Of a stretch of 64,000 nucleotides of DNA, positions 1-10,246 are shown one piece after another. Location: the NCBI RefSeq assembly GCF_018687715.1, contig NC_056752.1:16017501-16081500 (forward strand). The letters are read 5' to 3'. The notes beneath the pieces are model-generated. The model was not told the origin of the DNA, ran no database searches, and worked only from the letters and a program-made list of their open reading frames with translations. The translations under genes were made by a program, and so were the position numbers. How positions within the stretch are numbered: the first letter of the stretch is position 1; every line of letters begins with the position of its first letter. The stretch comes from Carya illinoinensis (Eukaryota; Streptophyta; Magnoliopsida; Fagales; Juglandaceae).

Positions 1-535
1 CCAACACTTTCCTTGCACTAGGGCCTATTTGCACCATAACCTCTTCAGTCATGCAAGCTAGTGGCATGTTATAAGCTTGAATCCAAAAAACTTCATGACA
101 GAAAAGAACTTTTGATAAATGGATAGTTCCATCACATTCTTCAAAACTTGTCAGGATTCGATGAAAAGACCATGGTCTTCCATGCAGCACTTTCTCCTTG
201 TCCCTAACGTGTTGAAATTCTAGTAAGAATATGTTTTCCCCCCACGCCCTTGAATTATAGCCTACCTTTTGGTTTCTATAACCTTTGCATGGTAGTTCTA
301 AAAACCTCTCTATTAATCCATTTATTTGTTATGATCAGGGCTAACAAACAAGACTCTCCTTTGATTCTCGATTTCTCTAATACCCTATTGTCTACCACCA
401 CTTTGTGCTCTCCCTACTCTATGAGACTAAAGCCAACCCACAATCGTTGTGAGTCTCCCTCCATAGCCCCTTTATAGACTACATCCAAGAGACATTTCTT
501 TGCTATGCAAAGACACCCCCTCATCTTTTAGAGAA
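1..535 (-). pseudogene. LINE ORF1 fragment (DUF4283 domain)
   Basis: Translating the reverse strand from about 355 down to 1 gives a DUF4283 domain, the N-terminal RNA-binding region of plant L1-type LINE ORF1 proteins. Recognisable pieces are a CLLALIITNKWINREVFRTTMQ stretch and then ENIFLLEFQHVRDKEK, HGRPWSFHRILTSFEE and FWIQAYNMPL, with the family's central PWSF and the FW.Q..NMP motif. The two halves are in different frames, so there is a frameshift around 245-290. The fragment is cut by the window start, so the zinc knuckle and the rest of the LINE would lie to the left. It is a decayed copy of a different subfamily from the LINE at 3.4-10.2 kb. Confidence 0.75.
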
Positions 536-559
536 GGAGATGAACCTCAACCAATCCCT

Positions 560-630
560 CCCCCCCCCCCCCCCCCCCCCTCCAAAAAAAAGAAAAAAGA
601 AAAAAAAAAGAAAAAGAAAAGAAAAGAAAA
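560..630. repeat. Poly-C then A-rich tract
   Basis: A run of 21 C (560-580) is followed by an A/G-rich stretch (584-630). Homopolymers of this length are prone to assembly and sequencing error. Confidence 0.9.
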
Positions 631-1223
631 CCTTTATACTCTATAAGGCTTCTCTATAACAAGTGAACTCATGCTTGAACAATTCATCCAAAATGATAGT
701 TAGATGGCAAAATGAATAGTCTTGTTTTATATTTGAAATAAAATATGAACAATATGAGTAATAACAAGGTAGTAAATGTTACAAATAATCAATATATATA
801 TATAATAATGGGTGGACCCAAGTGTTAGCTTGGGGGACGATGGCCTCCCAAAATTTTCAAAAAGACCAAAGATTTTTTATTCTTTTGGTTTTTATACAGG
901 GAGAATTTGGTAGAAATTAATTTTTCTCTTGAGAAAAATATTTTTATAATTCTGGTCCCCCTTTTATATTTCTTGGTTCCACCCCTGAATATAAGATGGA
1001 GCACATAGAATATTGAAGATATAACGATGCAACAACAAACTTATCCCAAAATTGTAGATTTCTTGATAGCGAGTAAATATAGATTATTTTCATTATGTGA
1101 TAATTATTCTCATTAATTTGTCAATCTAGGTAACTATTACAAAATAAAATTTATTTGACCCTCTTTTGACCTTACCACTCAAGTTTTAATAAAAAGAAGA
1201 GGATATCATTAAACTTAAGATTG
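581..1223. other. No gene seen; AT-rich DNA with one small MITE
   Basis: Apart from the inverted-repeat element at 811-984, this is AT-rich non-coding DNA with no coding signal. Confidence 0.6.
811..984. mobile_element. Short MITE-like element
   Basis: The ends are imperfect inverted repeats: GGTGGACCCAAG at 811-822 and its complement CTTGGTTCCACC at 973-984, 11 of 12 matching. The interior is T-rich and non-coding, with further complementary G/C blocks just inside the ends. No clear TSD was found, so the superfamily is unassigned. Confidence 0.5.
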
Positions 1224-1550
1224 GGGCTGGGTATCGGCACCGGCCCACTTAGTCAAGCCTCATCTGGCTAAAGAAGCATAAGTAGGGTATGGGGTTGGGT
1301 GATACCCACGATCTTTGGAGGGGTTTAAATAGCCAAATAGACTTGGAAAGATAGCGAGCTACACCCATATGCAAAGGAATTTAATATCTTAAGCTGGTGG
1401 AAGTTAAACTCCATTAAGTATCCTAACATTGAAGGAATAGCATGCAATATTTTGGTCATCTCTATTTCTCCCATAGCCTCCGAGTTTGCAATTATCACCA
1501 AAGAGCACATAATGGATCCATTTCGTAGTTCATTGTGTGATACCCAACCC
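1224..1550. mobile_element. Candidate MITE with GGGCTGGGTATC ends
   Basis: GGGCTGGGTATC at 1224-1235 is mirrored by GATACCCAACCC at 1539-1550, 11 of 12 complementary. The 327-bp interior is non-coding. No convincing TSD is visible. Confidence 0.4.
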
Positions 1551-2762
1551 AAAGCCTAAACATAAGAGCCCAGCCTGTTAAGCCCTAGGGTTATGTCTTC
1601 TTCACTTTTCCTCTCCCCTCCACTCGACTTCTCTCTCTGATCTCTCTCATTTCCCCTCTCTTGCACAGACTCCTGCTCCCTTCAACTATCTGTCTTCTTC
1701 TCCTTTCTGATCTTCATCTCTCTCTCACTCACTTTGTTGGCTTCTCTCCTCTCTGTCTCTCATTCTATGTTTCTTTATTTCTCTCTTTGTTGCTCAGTAG
1801 CCACTCCAAACTGTCTTAATTTGTCCCCTATGTTGTGTACTCACGTTACAACTATAGCAGCTCCATCGCACCGAACATACTCAAGCCTCTCTTTTTTGTC
1901 TAGTGTGCTCTCTCTCTCTCTCTCTCTCTCTCTCTATGGGACTACCACCATGACCAAAAGAGGTTGCCACACCACATCTAACCATGCCACCATCTTTGTG
2001 TGCTGCTGACCTTTGTCACTCGCTTCTGTTACTGCTTTGTACTCTGCCACCATGTTCCATTGCACCAGTAAACCATTCTTGTCGTCGTGCAATATTGTAG
2101 CCAAGCCCTTACTGCATAGGCCATGTTGTTGCAATCCTTTGTTGTCGTCGATGGCCACTCTCACTTTATTTTATAGAAGAATATTTGAGCACTATAATGC
2201 ATCCATAAATTTTCCCACCACATGAGGTAAGCAGCTCTTCAAACCAAGCTTGAGGATGGGTGCTATGGGCTGGATGATTATGCTTGTGTCTTTATATTGT
2301 TCATCAAGACTTGGGACTTCAAGTTGCATTGGGGATCGAATCATGACTTCTATAAGATTTAAAAGATCGAAGCTGGTCTACATACATATGTGGTAGTAGC
2401 TAGTAGACAAAATAGCAAGCTCATGTGATACATTTTATAACTATAAACTCCATCTTTTGGTTTTGTAAAGGACGTAGATCACATGACAAATTGACAATTG
2501 TGTGTTAGGGACAGGTGTTATTGTGGGTATAATTAATATTAGAGGCCGTGCCTCATTCTATTCATGAGGTTATGGTAACATCTGATTTTCTAGTTTCAAA
2601 ATGATGGAACGTTTTATTTTTATTTCAAAAGAGCAACTATATTATTGTACGTTGCATGTCTATTTGAATGGGACTACACATGTCCATCCAAACATATTTC
2701 ATTGCCAAAACGACATTAACCCTCTATTAGGCCTAACATGACACTACAAATCAAATCATGCC
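1551..2762. other. Pyrimidine-rich, no gene recognised
   Basis: 1560-2230 is rich in C and T, with short open frames on both strands that follow the base composition. No domain is recognisable. A CT microsatellite sits at about 1908-1934. The remainder is AT-rich. Confidence 0.5.
1908..1934. repeat. (CT)n microsatellite
   Basis: Uninterrupted CT dinucleotides, about 13 units. Confidence 0.9.
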
Positions 2763-2765
2763 TTA

Positions 2766-3150
2766 GACTCCGTTTAGTTTCACAGATAGACTTAACCTAT
2801 TTAATTACATATCATTTCATCTCATCTCAACATCTAAGCATAAACATTTTTCAAATTCAAATTTCGAATTTTTAACTTCTTCGTCTAATAATCATTACAA
2901 CTTTTTTAAGCTTCTAAACAAAACATAAAAAATAACTTAATTTTTTCAAGTCCCAATACAAAAATTATATTAAAGAATTATATTCTAACAATATTTTAAC
3001 TTTATAATATTTTTATGCAATTTTTTCTCTCTCCTTTTCCAAAATCCCTTAAAACATTTTAATTCAAATAATTTTACTACTATTTACAAACTATCTCACT
3101 ACTTTTAATAGATTTCTCATCTCATCTTATTTGTGTAGCCAAATGAGATC
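2766..3150. mobile_element. Tourist-like MITE, copy 1
   Basis: The ends are imperfect inverted repeats, GACTCCGTTTAG at the left and the complement of GATCTCATTTGG at the right. They are flanked by TTA at 2763-2765 and TTA at 3151-3153, the 3-bp TSD typical of PIF/Harbinger (Tourist) elements. Inside both ends are the CATCTCATCTCA-type runs that mark every copy of this family in the window. It has no coding capacity. Confidence 0.75.
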
Positions 3151-3293
3151 TTAATTAGCTACTTGGATAGGAAAATGCCCTTTGAAACCTTCATCCCTGT
3201 AAAATATTCTACACTAGCTTAGACGATGATTAATGTTTTTAGGGGCAAAATATTTCGTCCCAAAATGTCATCCATCAACCAATAGATCATGGA

Positions 3294-3320
3294 CCCCCCC
3301 CCCCCCCCCCCGTTTTTTTT
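3294..3320. repeat. Poly-C/poly-T tract
   Basis: 18 C (3294-3311), then one G and a T run. Confidence 0.9.
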
Positions 3321-3426
3321 ACTCACTCTTTGAGGACAAATTTAAATCTCATCTCTAAATTTGAAATTTATTGAAGTATTGCAAATAATTTACGTATGCT
3401 ATTTTCCAATAGATTAATCTAACTAC

Positions 3427-3442
3427 AATCTGGACATAAGTT
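3427..3442. repeat. LINE target-site duplication, left copy
   Basis: AATCTGGACATAAGTT is repeated exactly at 10231-10246, directly after the LINE poly-A tail. A 16-bp TSD is typical of target-primed LINE insertion. Confidence 0.92.
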
Positions 3443-3629
3443 AATTTTAATAGTGTCATATAGTAGATTTTTTGGTGTAAGTTCTCCGGCGATTACGGAG
3501 ACAGTTATTATGCTTCTTTCTCTCGTCTGAGACGAAAGGCTTGTCCTTCCTGTGCAGTGAAGGTTGGCGTTTGTTTTTTCTGGTTACGTTTGTTTCAGTT
3601 GTGACATCTTGATTCCTCTTTCGCCACTG

Positions 3630-5015
3630 ATGGCAGAGGACATTTCCGTTTTATGTGATCGTTTGTCCTTAACTGAAGAGGAGGCTACAGATGTTGTGGT
3701 CAGGCCGCATGATATGCATGCAACTTTGGAGAGAGGCCGATTCTGTCTTATAGGGAAAGTCCTCACCAATAGAAGAATTAACCGTGTGGCTTTCAAGACC
3801 ACGATGTTGAAGCTTTGGAGGTTGGACACCACCGTTACTATTATCGATGCAGGTTTTAATATGTTTCTTTTCGAATTTGCCACAGTGTGTGCCTTAGAGA
3901 AGGTCTGGGATGGGCAGCCATGGTCCTTTGATCAGAGTCTTCTTTGTCTCAAATACTTTGATGGTCTTACTCCACCATCTACTATGGAGTTTACTAGGAC
4001 GTATATTTGGGTGCAAGTGCATAACTTGCCCTTTGGCTGCATGAATACTGACATTGGTGTGCAACTGGGCAGTGCCATTGGCCCTGTTTATCATGTTGAG
4101 GCCGATGATAGGGGAACCAGTTAGGGGCGGTTTTTACGTGTGCTAGTTGCGTTGGACCTTACCAAACCATTAATCCGAGGGAAGATGCTTAATGTTGAGG
4201 GGCAGAGACTATTTCTCCCCTTCAAATATGAACGGATTCCCTGGTTCTGTTTTCATTGTGGTCTGCTTTCCCACAATACGAATGGCTGTTCTAGTAAGCC
4301 TGTTGTTGGTTCAAACTTGGCTACTTCAGACTTGTCGTATGGGAGTTGGCTCCGAGCCCCTCCTTCTGCTCCAGTCATCGGCTTAAGCCAGTTTGTCCCT
4401 GCCATTTCCAAGGGCACCAGTTCTTCTTCGCAGGTTGGAGGGATGACAGTTTCAAACAGTCCGTCAGATAAGGATAACTGCTCTGGGCAGTTGCACGGGT
4501 CTTTTGAAGATGCTCTTGGGTTGGCTGAGCATCCCGCGCCCACCACATGTACTACTTCCATAGGGCTGCCATCCCCAACGGCTCTAACTGCCACTTCTGC
4601 TGACAAAAGTTCCTCAACCCCTTTGATGGCAACCTCCAAGTCTGTTGTTACTGCTACTCTGAATGTGGACAGTACAATGCTGACTTTTTCTGCTGACCCC
4701 CTATTTCCTAAGGATACGTGGAGGGGAGGCCCCACAAGTTCGGCGGCCCTCTATGGTACCTCCTTGCTGAAGTGAAAGAGGCAGATCCGGCAGGCTGGCA
4801 TGTTACCTGCACCTCTTGCTTCACTTCTCAAAGGTGGTCGCAAGAGAAAGTCCAATTCCACTGGTCCTGACTTGAACTCTACCTTTCCTCCCAAAACTGT
4901 TAGGAATACTAGAGCACAAAGTCAGCGTGCCACTCTAAACACAGCCTTCGCCGAGGGAAATGAAACTTCTAAGTTGGAACTGTCGAGGGATTGGCAACCC
5001 TCAAACAGTTCGTGA
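3630..5015 (+). pseudogene. LINE ORF1 (nucleic-acid-binding, DUF4283 + zinc knuckle)
   Basis: ORF1 of the LINE is expected to coat LINE RNA in the ribonucleoprotein. The start at 3630 (MAEDISVL) fits the family's usual MAEEI-type N-terminus; an in-frame ATG at 3564 is also open. DUF4283 covers roughly residues 1-160, including FEFATV and the GQPWSFDQSLL block. A CCHC-like knuckle follows at about 4252-4290 (CFHCGLLSHNTNGC). A long Ser/Thr/Pro-rich linker leads to a basic C-terminus. Two in-frame stops break it: TAG at 4122-4124, where the family has Trp before GRFLRV, and TGA at 4773-4775. Both flanks continue in the same frame, so these are point mutations. The 3' end overlaps the start of ORF2. 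Confidence 0.85.
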
Positions 5016-8000
5016 TCTTGATCGTATGATCAAGACTTATAAGCCTACAATTGTATTTCTTATAGAAACTAAGGTGCTGAAGGTAAAGTTGGATAGGTTG
5101 AAATTTAAGTTTGGTTTTCCCAACTTATTTACGGTGGATGGCATTGGGCAGAGTGGTGGCTTGGCCCTTTATTGGAGGGAGGACTTGTCTCTTACTGTTC
5201 AATCATTTTCTCATCGCCACATCAATGCTTGGGTTATGAGTAATATGCATACTCAATGGATGCTCACTTGTTTTTATGGACACCCTGTGACTGAGTTGCG
5301 TGGACTTGGTTACAATGTGTTAAGATCTTTGAAAGGATTGAATCCTGAGAAGTGGCTTTGCATTGGGGATTTTAATGAACTCTTATACCCCACGGAGAAA
5401 AGAGGTGGTGCTGTGAGACCATTGAACCAGATGCAATTATTCCACCAAGTCTTGCAGGATTGCTGTTTGTGTGATTTGGAGTTTCGGTCTGGGTTTTTTA
5501 CTTGGTCCAATAACCGTGAGGGTCATAATTTTACAACTGAAAAGTTGGACAGGGTTGTGGCTTCACAGCACTGGTGTGATTATTTTGGAGATGGGAATAT
5601 ATAGGTCCTCCCAACAATTTCATCAGACCACTATCCGATTCTAATTACCATCCTACCATGGCTACAGCAGAGACTGGCTCATCCTCGGCTGGCCAGGTAT
5701 GAAGCAACCTGGTCCTCTTATGAAGACTGTGGTGAAGTGGTCAACAGATTTTGGCACGGTTCCTCTGACCCTCAAGTATCCCTTTCTTCCCTCAAGCAAA
5801 AATTAAAACAAGGCATGTCTACTTTGCAAAGGTGGAGTAAAGGCAAGGCACCTCTCTCGGATTCCTATTTACAAGCTAAGTTGAAATGGTTGAATTATCT
5901 ACAGCAGTCTATGCCTGCTGCTTCAGTTGGGGAAATACACCAGTTGCAACGGGAGATCAATGACTTATTGGAAAGGATAAACATGAAGTGGCAACAACGT
6001 GCCAAAGAACATTGGCTGCAGAAGGGAGATCGGAACTCAAGATACTTTCACTCTTGTGCTACACAAAGGAAGAAGAGGAACCATATTGTGCAGATCACTG
6101 ATGAAAGGGGGCTTGTGTACACCAAGTCAGAGGAGATTGGTCAAGCTTTTACTAGCTATTTTCAGAATCTTTTCACTTCCTCTAACCCTACTAACATTGC
6201 TCTTTGTTTGGCTCATTTAACAGCAAAGGTTTCTGAGGAGATGAATGCTAAGTTAACTCAACAATTTACTGCAGCAGAGGTTGAAACTGTACTTTTTCAG
6301 ATGGGCCCTTATAAAGCTCCGGGTCCCGATGGTTATGGAGCATGCTTCTTCCAAGATCATTGGTCCACTGTGAAGGGGGATGTTTGTCAGGCTGTGCTCT
6401 CATTTTTGAATGGTCAGCAAGATATTGCAGAGATTAATTTTACTCACCTTGTCCTCATCCCCAAGAAGCACAATCCTCAACTTCTAACTTATTTTCGCCC
6501 TATTAGCCTCTGTAATGTACTTTATAAATTGGTTGCCAAGGTTCTAGCTAATCGATTGAAAGGTCTTTTACCACGCTTAATCTCCCCCACCCAGTGTGCT
6601 TTTGTGCCTGGCCGTCTCATTTCAGACAACACATTGGCAGCTTATGAAACTCTCCACACTATGAATTGTAAGATGTATGGCAAGAAGGGTTACATGGCAC
6701 TGAAGCTTGACATGAGCAAGGCGTATGATCGTGTGGAATGGGGCTTTTTACGTGCTGTCCTAGAACACCTTGGGTTTGCTCAAAGGTGGATTCACTTGAT
6801 CATGACTTGTGTTTCCACTTCTAGTTTTTCAGTTTTAGTGAATGGATCCCCTCAACAGCCTTTCCATCCATCAAGGGGTTTACGGCAAGGCTGCCCACTA
6901 TCACCATACCTTTTTATTTTGTGTGTTGAGGCTTTGAGTTCCCAACTTTTTGCTGCTGAAAGGCAAGGTTTACTTTCTGGTGTGCCTATTATAAGGGGTG
7001 AATTGACTATGAACCACCTGTTTTTCGCGGATGATAGCTTGATGTTTTGTCAAGCCAATATGGTGGAATGGGGTAGGCTGAATAACATTCTTAGCATCTA
7101 TGAACAAGCATCAGGACAGAAGCTTAATAGGGAAAAGACCTCTCTCTTTTTCAGTCGAAACACCAAACCAGCTACCAGGGCCTATATCAAAGAGATTGCT
7201 GGTTTACATGTCTCTTCAAACATGGACAAGTACTTAGGTCTTCCAAGTTTGGTGGGTAAATCTCATGTGCAAGCCTTTCAGTCGATTGTTAGTAAAGTGC
7301 AAAGCAAGCTTTGCAACTGGAAAAATCGATTTCTTTCTCAAGCTGGAAGGGAAGTACTCATCAAGGTAGTGCTCCAATCTGTCCCTACATACTGTATGAG
7401 TGTGTTTTTATTGCCAAAAACACTATGCCAAAGGCTGAACTCTTTGATCTCTACTTATTGGTGGAATGGGATGGATGATAAGAAGAAACTGCATTGGAAG
7501 GCTTGGCATGTTCTGTGCACCAACAAGCATCAAGGTGGGTGTGGATTTAGGGATCTCACTGGGTTCAATATGGCGTTGCTAGCAAAACAAGCATGGAGGT
7601 TATTGACAGCCCCTACCTCCTTACCTGGTAAAATTTTTAAGGCCAAATATTTTCCTACCTCCACTGTGTTGCAAGCTACTTTGGGGTCCAGACCATCCTA
7701 TGTTTGGCGAAGTATGTGGCATTCCTTAAAACTTCTCCAAGATGGTCTTATTTGGTGTGTGGGTGATGGCAAGCAGATTCATGTTTGGCATGACAGATGG
7801 CTACCCCGATGTGGATTAGGACAGATTCAATCTCCAATGCGAGTGTTAAGGCCTAATGCTTTGGTTGAGGAACTCATTGACACTCACACGGCCTGGTGGA
7901 ATGTACAGTTGGTTCGACACATCTTTATTGAGACTGATGCTGCAACAATTCTGCAGATCCCAATAAGCCTGATGGGGAATCCTGACAAGTTGGTTTGGAA

Positions 8001-8610
8001 AGGCACTCCTACTGGTCACTTTTCTGTTAAGAGTGCCTATCACCTCTACATGGAAACAATGAGGAGCTGTATTGGCGAGACATCCACTGCAGCTTTGTAC
8101 AGGCCATGTTGGAAACAATTATGGGGACTATCGGTTGCTAACTCTGTGAAAACTTTCATGTGGAGGGCCTGTTCTGATTCTCTCCCAACAAAACAAAATC
8201 TCTACAAGAGGAAGGTGGTTGATGATTTATGTCCTCTTTGTCTGCTGGAACCTGAATCACCAGTGCATGTTTTGTGGTCATGCCCTGCTGCCACAGATGT
8301 TTGGATGATGTGTGATAAGAAATTGCAGAAGATGGCTATTGTTCATAATGACTTTGCTCAGCATTTTAAACAATTGATTACCCGACTAACAACCAAGGAG
8401 TTAGCCTGTTTTGCTTATATTGCTCGTTCTCTTTGGCATAGAAGGAACGCCTTCCTATATGAGAGGCAATTTGCACATCCTGTCAAGCTCTTTGAAAAGG
8501 CTGTCACTGAGTGTCATTTATTTCAGCAGGCTATACAGGCCCTGGTTCATAAACCGAGTCCTGTTGCCCCTCTTGTAGTTCAATGGGAATTACCACCTGT
8601 TGGTTTCATC

Positions 8611-8615
8611 AAGTT
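8611..8615. repeat. 5-bp TSD of insert, left copy
   Basis: AAGTT here and at 9735-9739 flanks the insert in LINE ORF2. Keeping one copy restores the LINE reading frame. Confidence 0.8.
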
Positions 8616-9734
8616 TGAAAAAGCAGTGGTTCTACACAACACTACACCTAGAGGGGGTGAATAGGTGTAATCTAATTTTTATGGCCTTTTGAAAATTAAT
8701 CAAACAAGCAGTTAATAAATAAATCAAATAACACAAATAATCAATACATGATTTTGTTCACGGAGTGGAAACTCATTTGAAGAACATCTTCAAAATCTAA
8801 AACCACTCCGGGTGTAAGACACCACCTCAAATCCACTATAGAAACTTTAGTTTGTTACAATCAATTTAGAGACACTCACAAAACCTTTGTAGTAGCTAAA
8901 CTTGGCTTGCAACACCACGAGTGACCCACTCGATCTCTACACGCATGTAGTGTCGGAACTCCGACCTTCCTATAGCTTCCCACGAGAACCTCTCGATCTC
9001 TGCATCAACGGCAGCTCCGGACTCTTCCGGCCAACAAAAATGTCCACTTCAATGGACTCAAGTAAGAGTTGATTTTGTATGTGTTGTGATGGAGAAATAT
9101 TTATCCAAGAAAGAATCAACCAAATGGGGGAGAGGTTGCTCTAAGAAGTTCTTGGAGGCCCTTAGGGTTTTTGCTCTGATTCTCCACACATAGAACAGAA
9201 GCTAACATGTTCTATTTATAGTTCCCATCAAATGAGGCGTTCAAAACCCTACATTGTAAGTGATCTGGAACATTGGCTCGAGCGAAGTGTCGAGCGAAGG
9301 TCGAGCGCCGAAATCTGCCTGAGTTCGCTCGAGCGCCATGTCGAGCGAGTATCGAGCGGTCGACTCTGCCTGAGTTCGCTCGAGCTCAGTGTCGAGCGAG
9401 GGTCGAGCGACACACTCTGCCTGGGTTCGCTTGAGCTCAGTGTCGAGCGAGGGTCGAGCGGTTGAATCTGCCTGAGTTCGCTCGAGCCGTATGTTGAGCG
9501 ATAATCGAGCGGTTGAATCTGCCTGAGTTTGCTCGAGCCGTATGTCGAGCGATGGTCGAGCGGTTGAATCTGCCTGAGTTCGCTCGAGCGCTCTGTCGAG
9601 CGAGGGTCGAGCGAAGTCGCTTCTTTTGACCAATAATGAGCACACTTCAAGCCTTCCGCAACAACACTTATTACAACACCATTTTACACAGGTTTTCACA
9701 AGAATATGCCAACACGCTCATTTTTCCCTCAACA
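8616..9734. mobile_element. Solo-LTR-like insertion in LINE ORF2
   Basis: 1119 bp, beginning TG (TGAAAAAGC) and ending CA (CCCTCAACA), flanked by AAGTT on both sides. That is the structure expected of a solo LTR left by recombination of an LTR retrotransposon. Near the left end an 11-nt loop is framed by complementary ACACCTA and TAGGTGT (8644-8668). A TATA-like CTATTTATAG lies at about 9209-9218. A 51-bp minisatellite fills 9276-9617. No protein domain is encoded. From memory, the CTAGAGGGGGTGAATAGG block is common in plant genomes, but I cannot name the family. A non-autonomous DNA element is the alternative. Confidence 0.7.
9276..9617. repeat. 51-bp minisatellite (GCTCGAGC units)
   Basis: Six full 51-bp units start at 9276, 9327, 9378, 9429, 9480 and 9531, with a partial seventh at 9582. 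Each unit starts GCTCGAGC, contains two or three GTCGAGCG copies and ends CTGCCTGAGTTC. Because 51 is divisible by three, frames on both strands stay open across the array; this is a side effect and not a gene. The GC and CpG content is much higher than the surroundings. Confidence 0.93.
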
Positions 9735-10230
9735 AAGTTCAATTGGGATATTGGAGTCCAGCAACCAACAAACAGGATTGGTATTGGCATTGTCCTTAGG
9801 GATTGTGAAGGGGAGGTATTGCTGAGTTTAATGAAGCCTCTAGTTTTCTGTTCTAATGCTGCTTATGCTGAAGCCCGGGGTTTATTTGAAGCTGTGAAGT
9901 TATGTTCTGAGCTTGGCTTTACCAACTGCATATTTGAAGGTGACTCTCTACATGTCGTGCAAGCTATTAACACTCAAGGCTCTGAGGAGTTTATCCACAA
10001 TCCTATTATTGCCGACATAAAACAGCTGCTGGGGGCAACAACTTGGAGTCTGCAACATGTGAAACGGGCTGCTAACCAAGTTGCACATAAGCTTGCCAAG
10101 GAAGCACTATTTTTAAATGAAGAAAGACTAGATGTTGATTGTGTTAACCATGTTATCTCAGACCTTGTAATGGCTTACTGCCACCATTCTCATTAATAAA
10201 ATCATAGTCTTCCTCTCAAAAAAAAAAAAA

Positions 10231-10246
10231 AATCTGGACATAAGTT
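10231..10246. repeat. LINE target-site duplication, right copy
   Basis: Exact copy of 3427-3442, immediately after the poly-A tail. Confidence 0.92.

Larger units (their letters stand above)
4960..10196 (+). pseudogene. LINE ORF2 (endonuclease-reverse transcriptase-RNase H), split by an insertion
   Basis: ORF2 supplies the nicking and copying activities. It starts at 4960 (MKLLSWNCRG), overlapping ORF1. The APE-type endonuclease has WNCRG, IET, GDFNE and SDHYP. One in-frame TAG at 5602-5604 lies between the endonuclease core and SDHYP, and the frame is open on both sides. The reverse transcriptase has LVLIPKK, RPISLCN and, at about residue 689, FADD in place of YADD. zf-RVT follows (CPLC...HVLWSCP). 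The RNase H (RVT_3) domain is interrupted at 8615: the codons for IKF stop there and resume at 9740 with NWDIG, ending at 10196. Without the insert the frame is continuous, 1371 codons including the TAG and terminal stop. Poly-A follows about 20 bp after the stop. Confidence 0.92.
3443..10230 (+). mobile_element. Near full-length plant L1-type LINE
   Basis: A non-LTR retrotransposon bounded by exact 16-bp TSDs (3427-3442 and 10231-10246) and ending in a poly-A tail at about 10218-10230. It has a short 5' UTR, an ORF1 (DUF4283 plus zinc knuckle) and an overlapping ORF2 (endonuclease, reverse transcriptase, zf-RVT, RNase H). A separate 1119-bp element is inserted at 8616-9734, so the LINE itself was about 5.67 kb. 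The few disabling changes are single in-frame stops and the coding frames otherwise remain open, which suggests a fairly recent insertion that can no longer move by itself. Confidence 0.93.

Noticed and set aside
1734..2225. Open frames in the pyrimidine-rich stretch, both strands
   Set aside because: Compositional: low complexity, no conserved motif, and opposite-strand frames equally open.
9276..9617. CRISPR-like array
   Set aside because: Units are directly tandem with no unique spacers, and the genome is that of a plant.
9232..9699. Open frames of up to 152 codons on both strands across the minisatellite
   Set aside because: They arise because the 51-bp repeat unit is a multiple of three and lacks stops; the translated product is a simple repeat with no domain.
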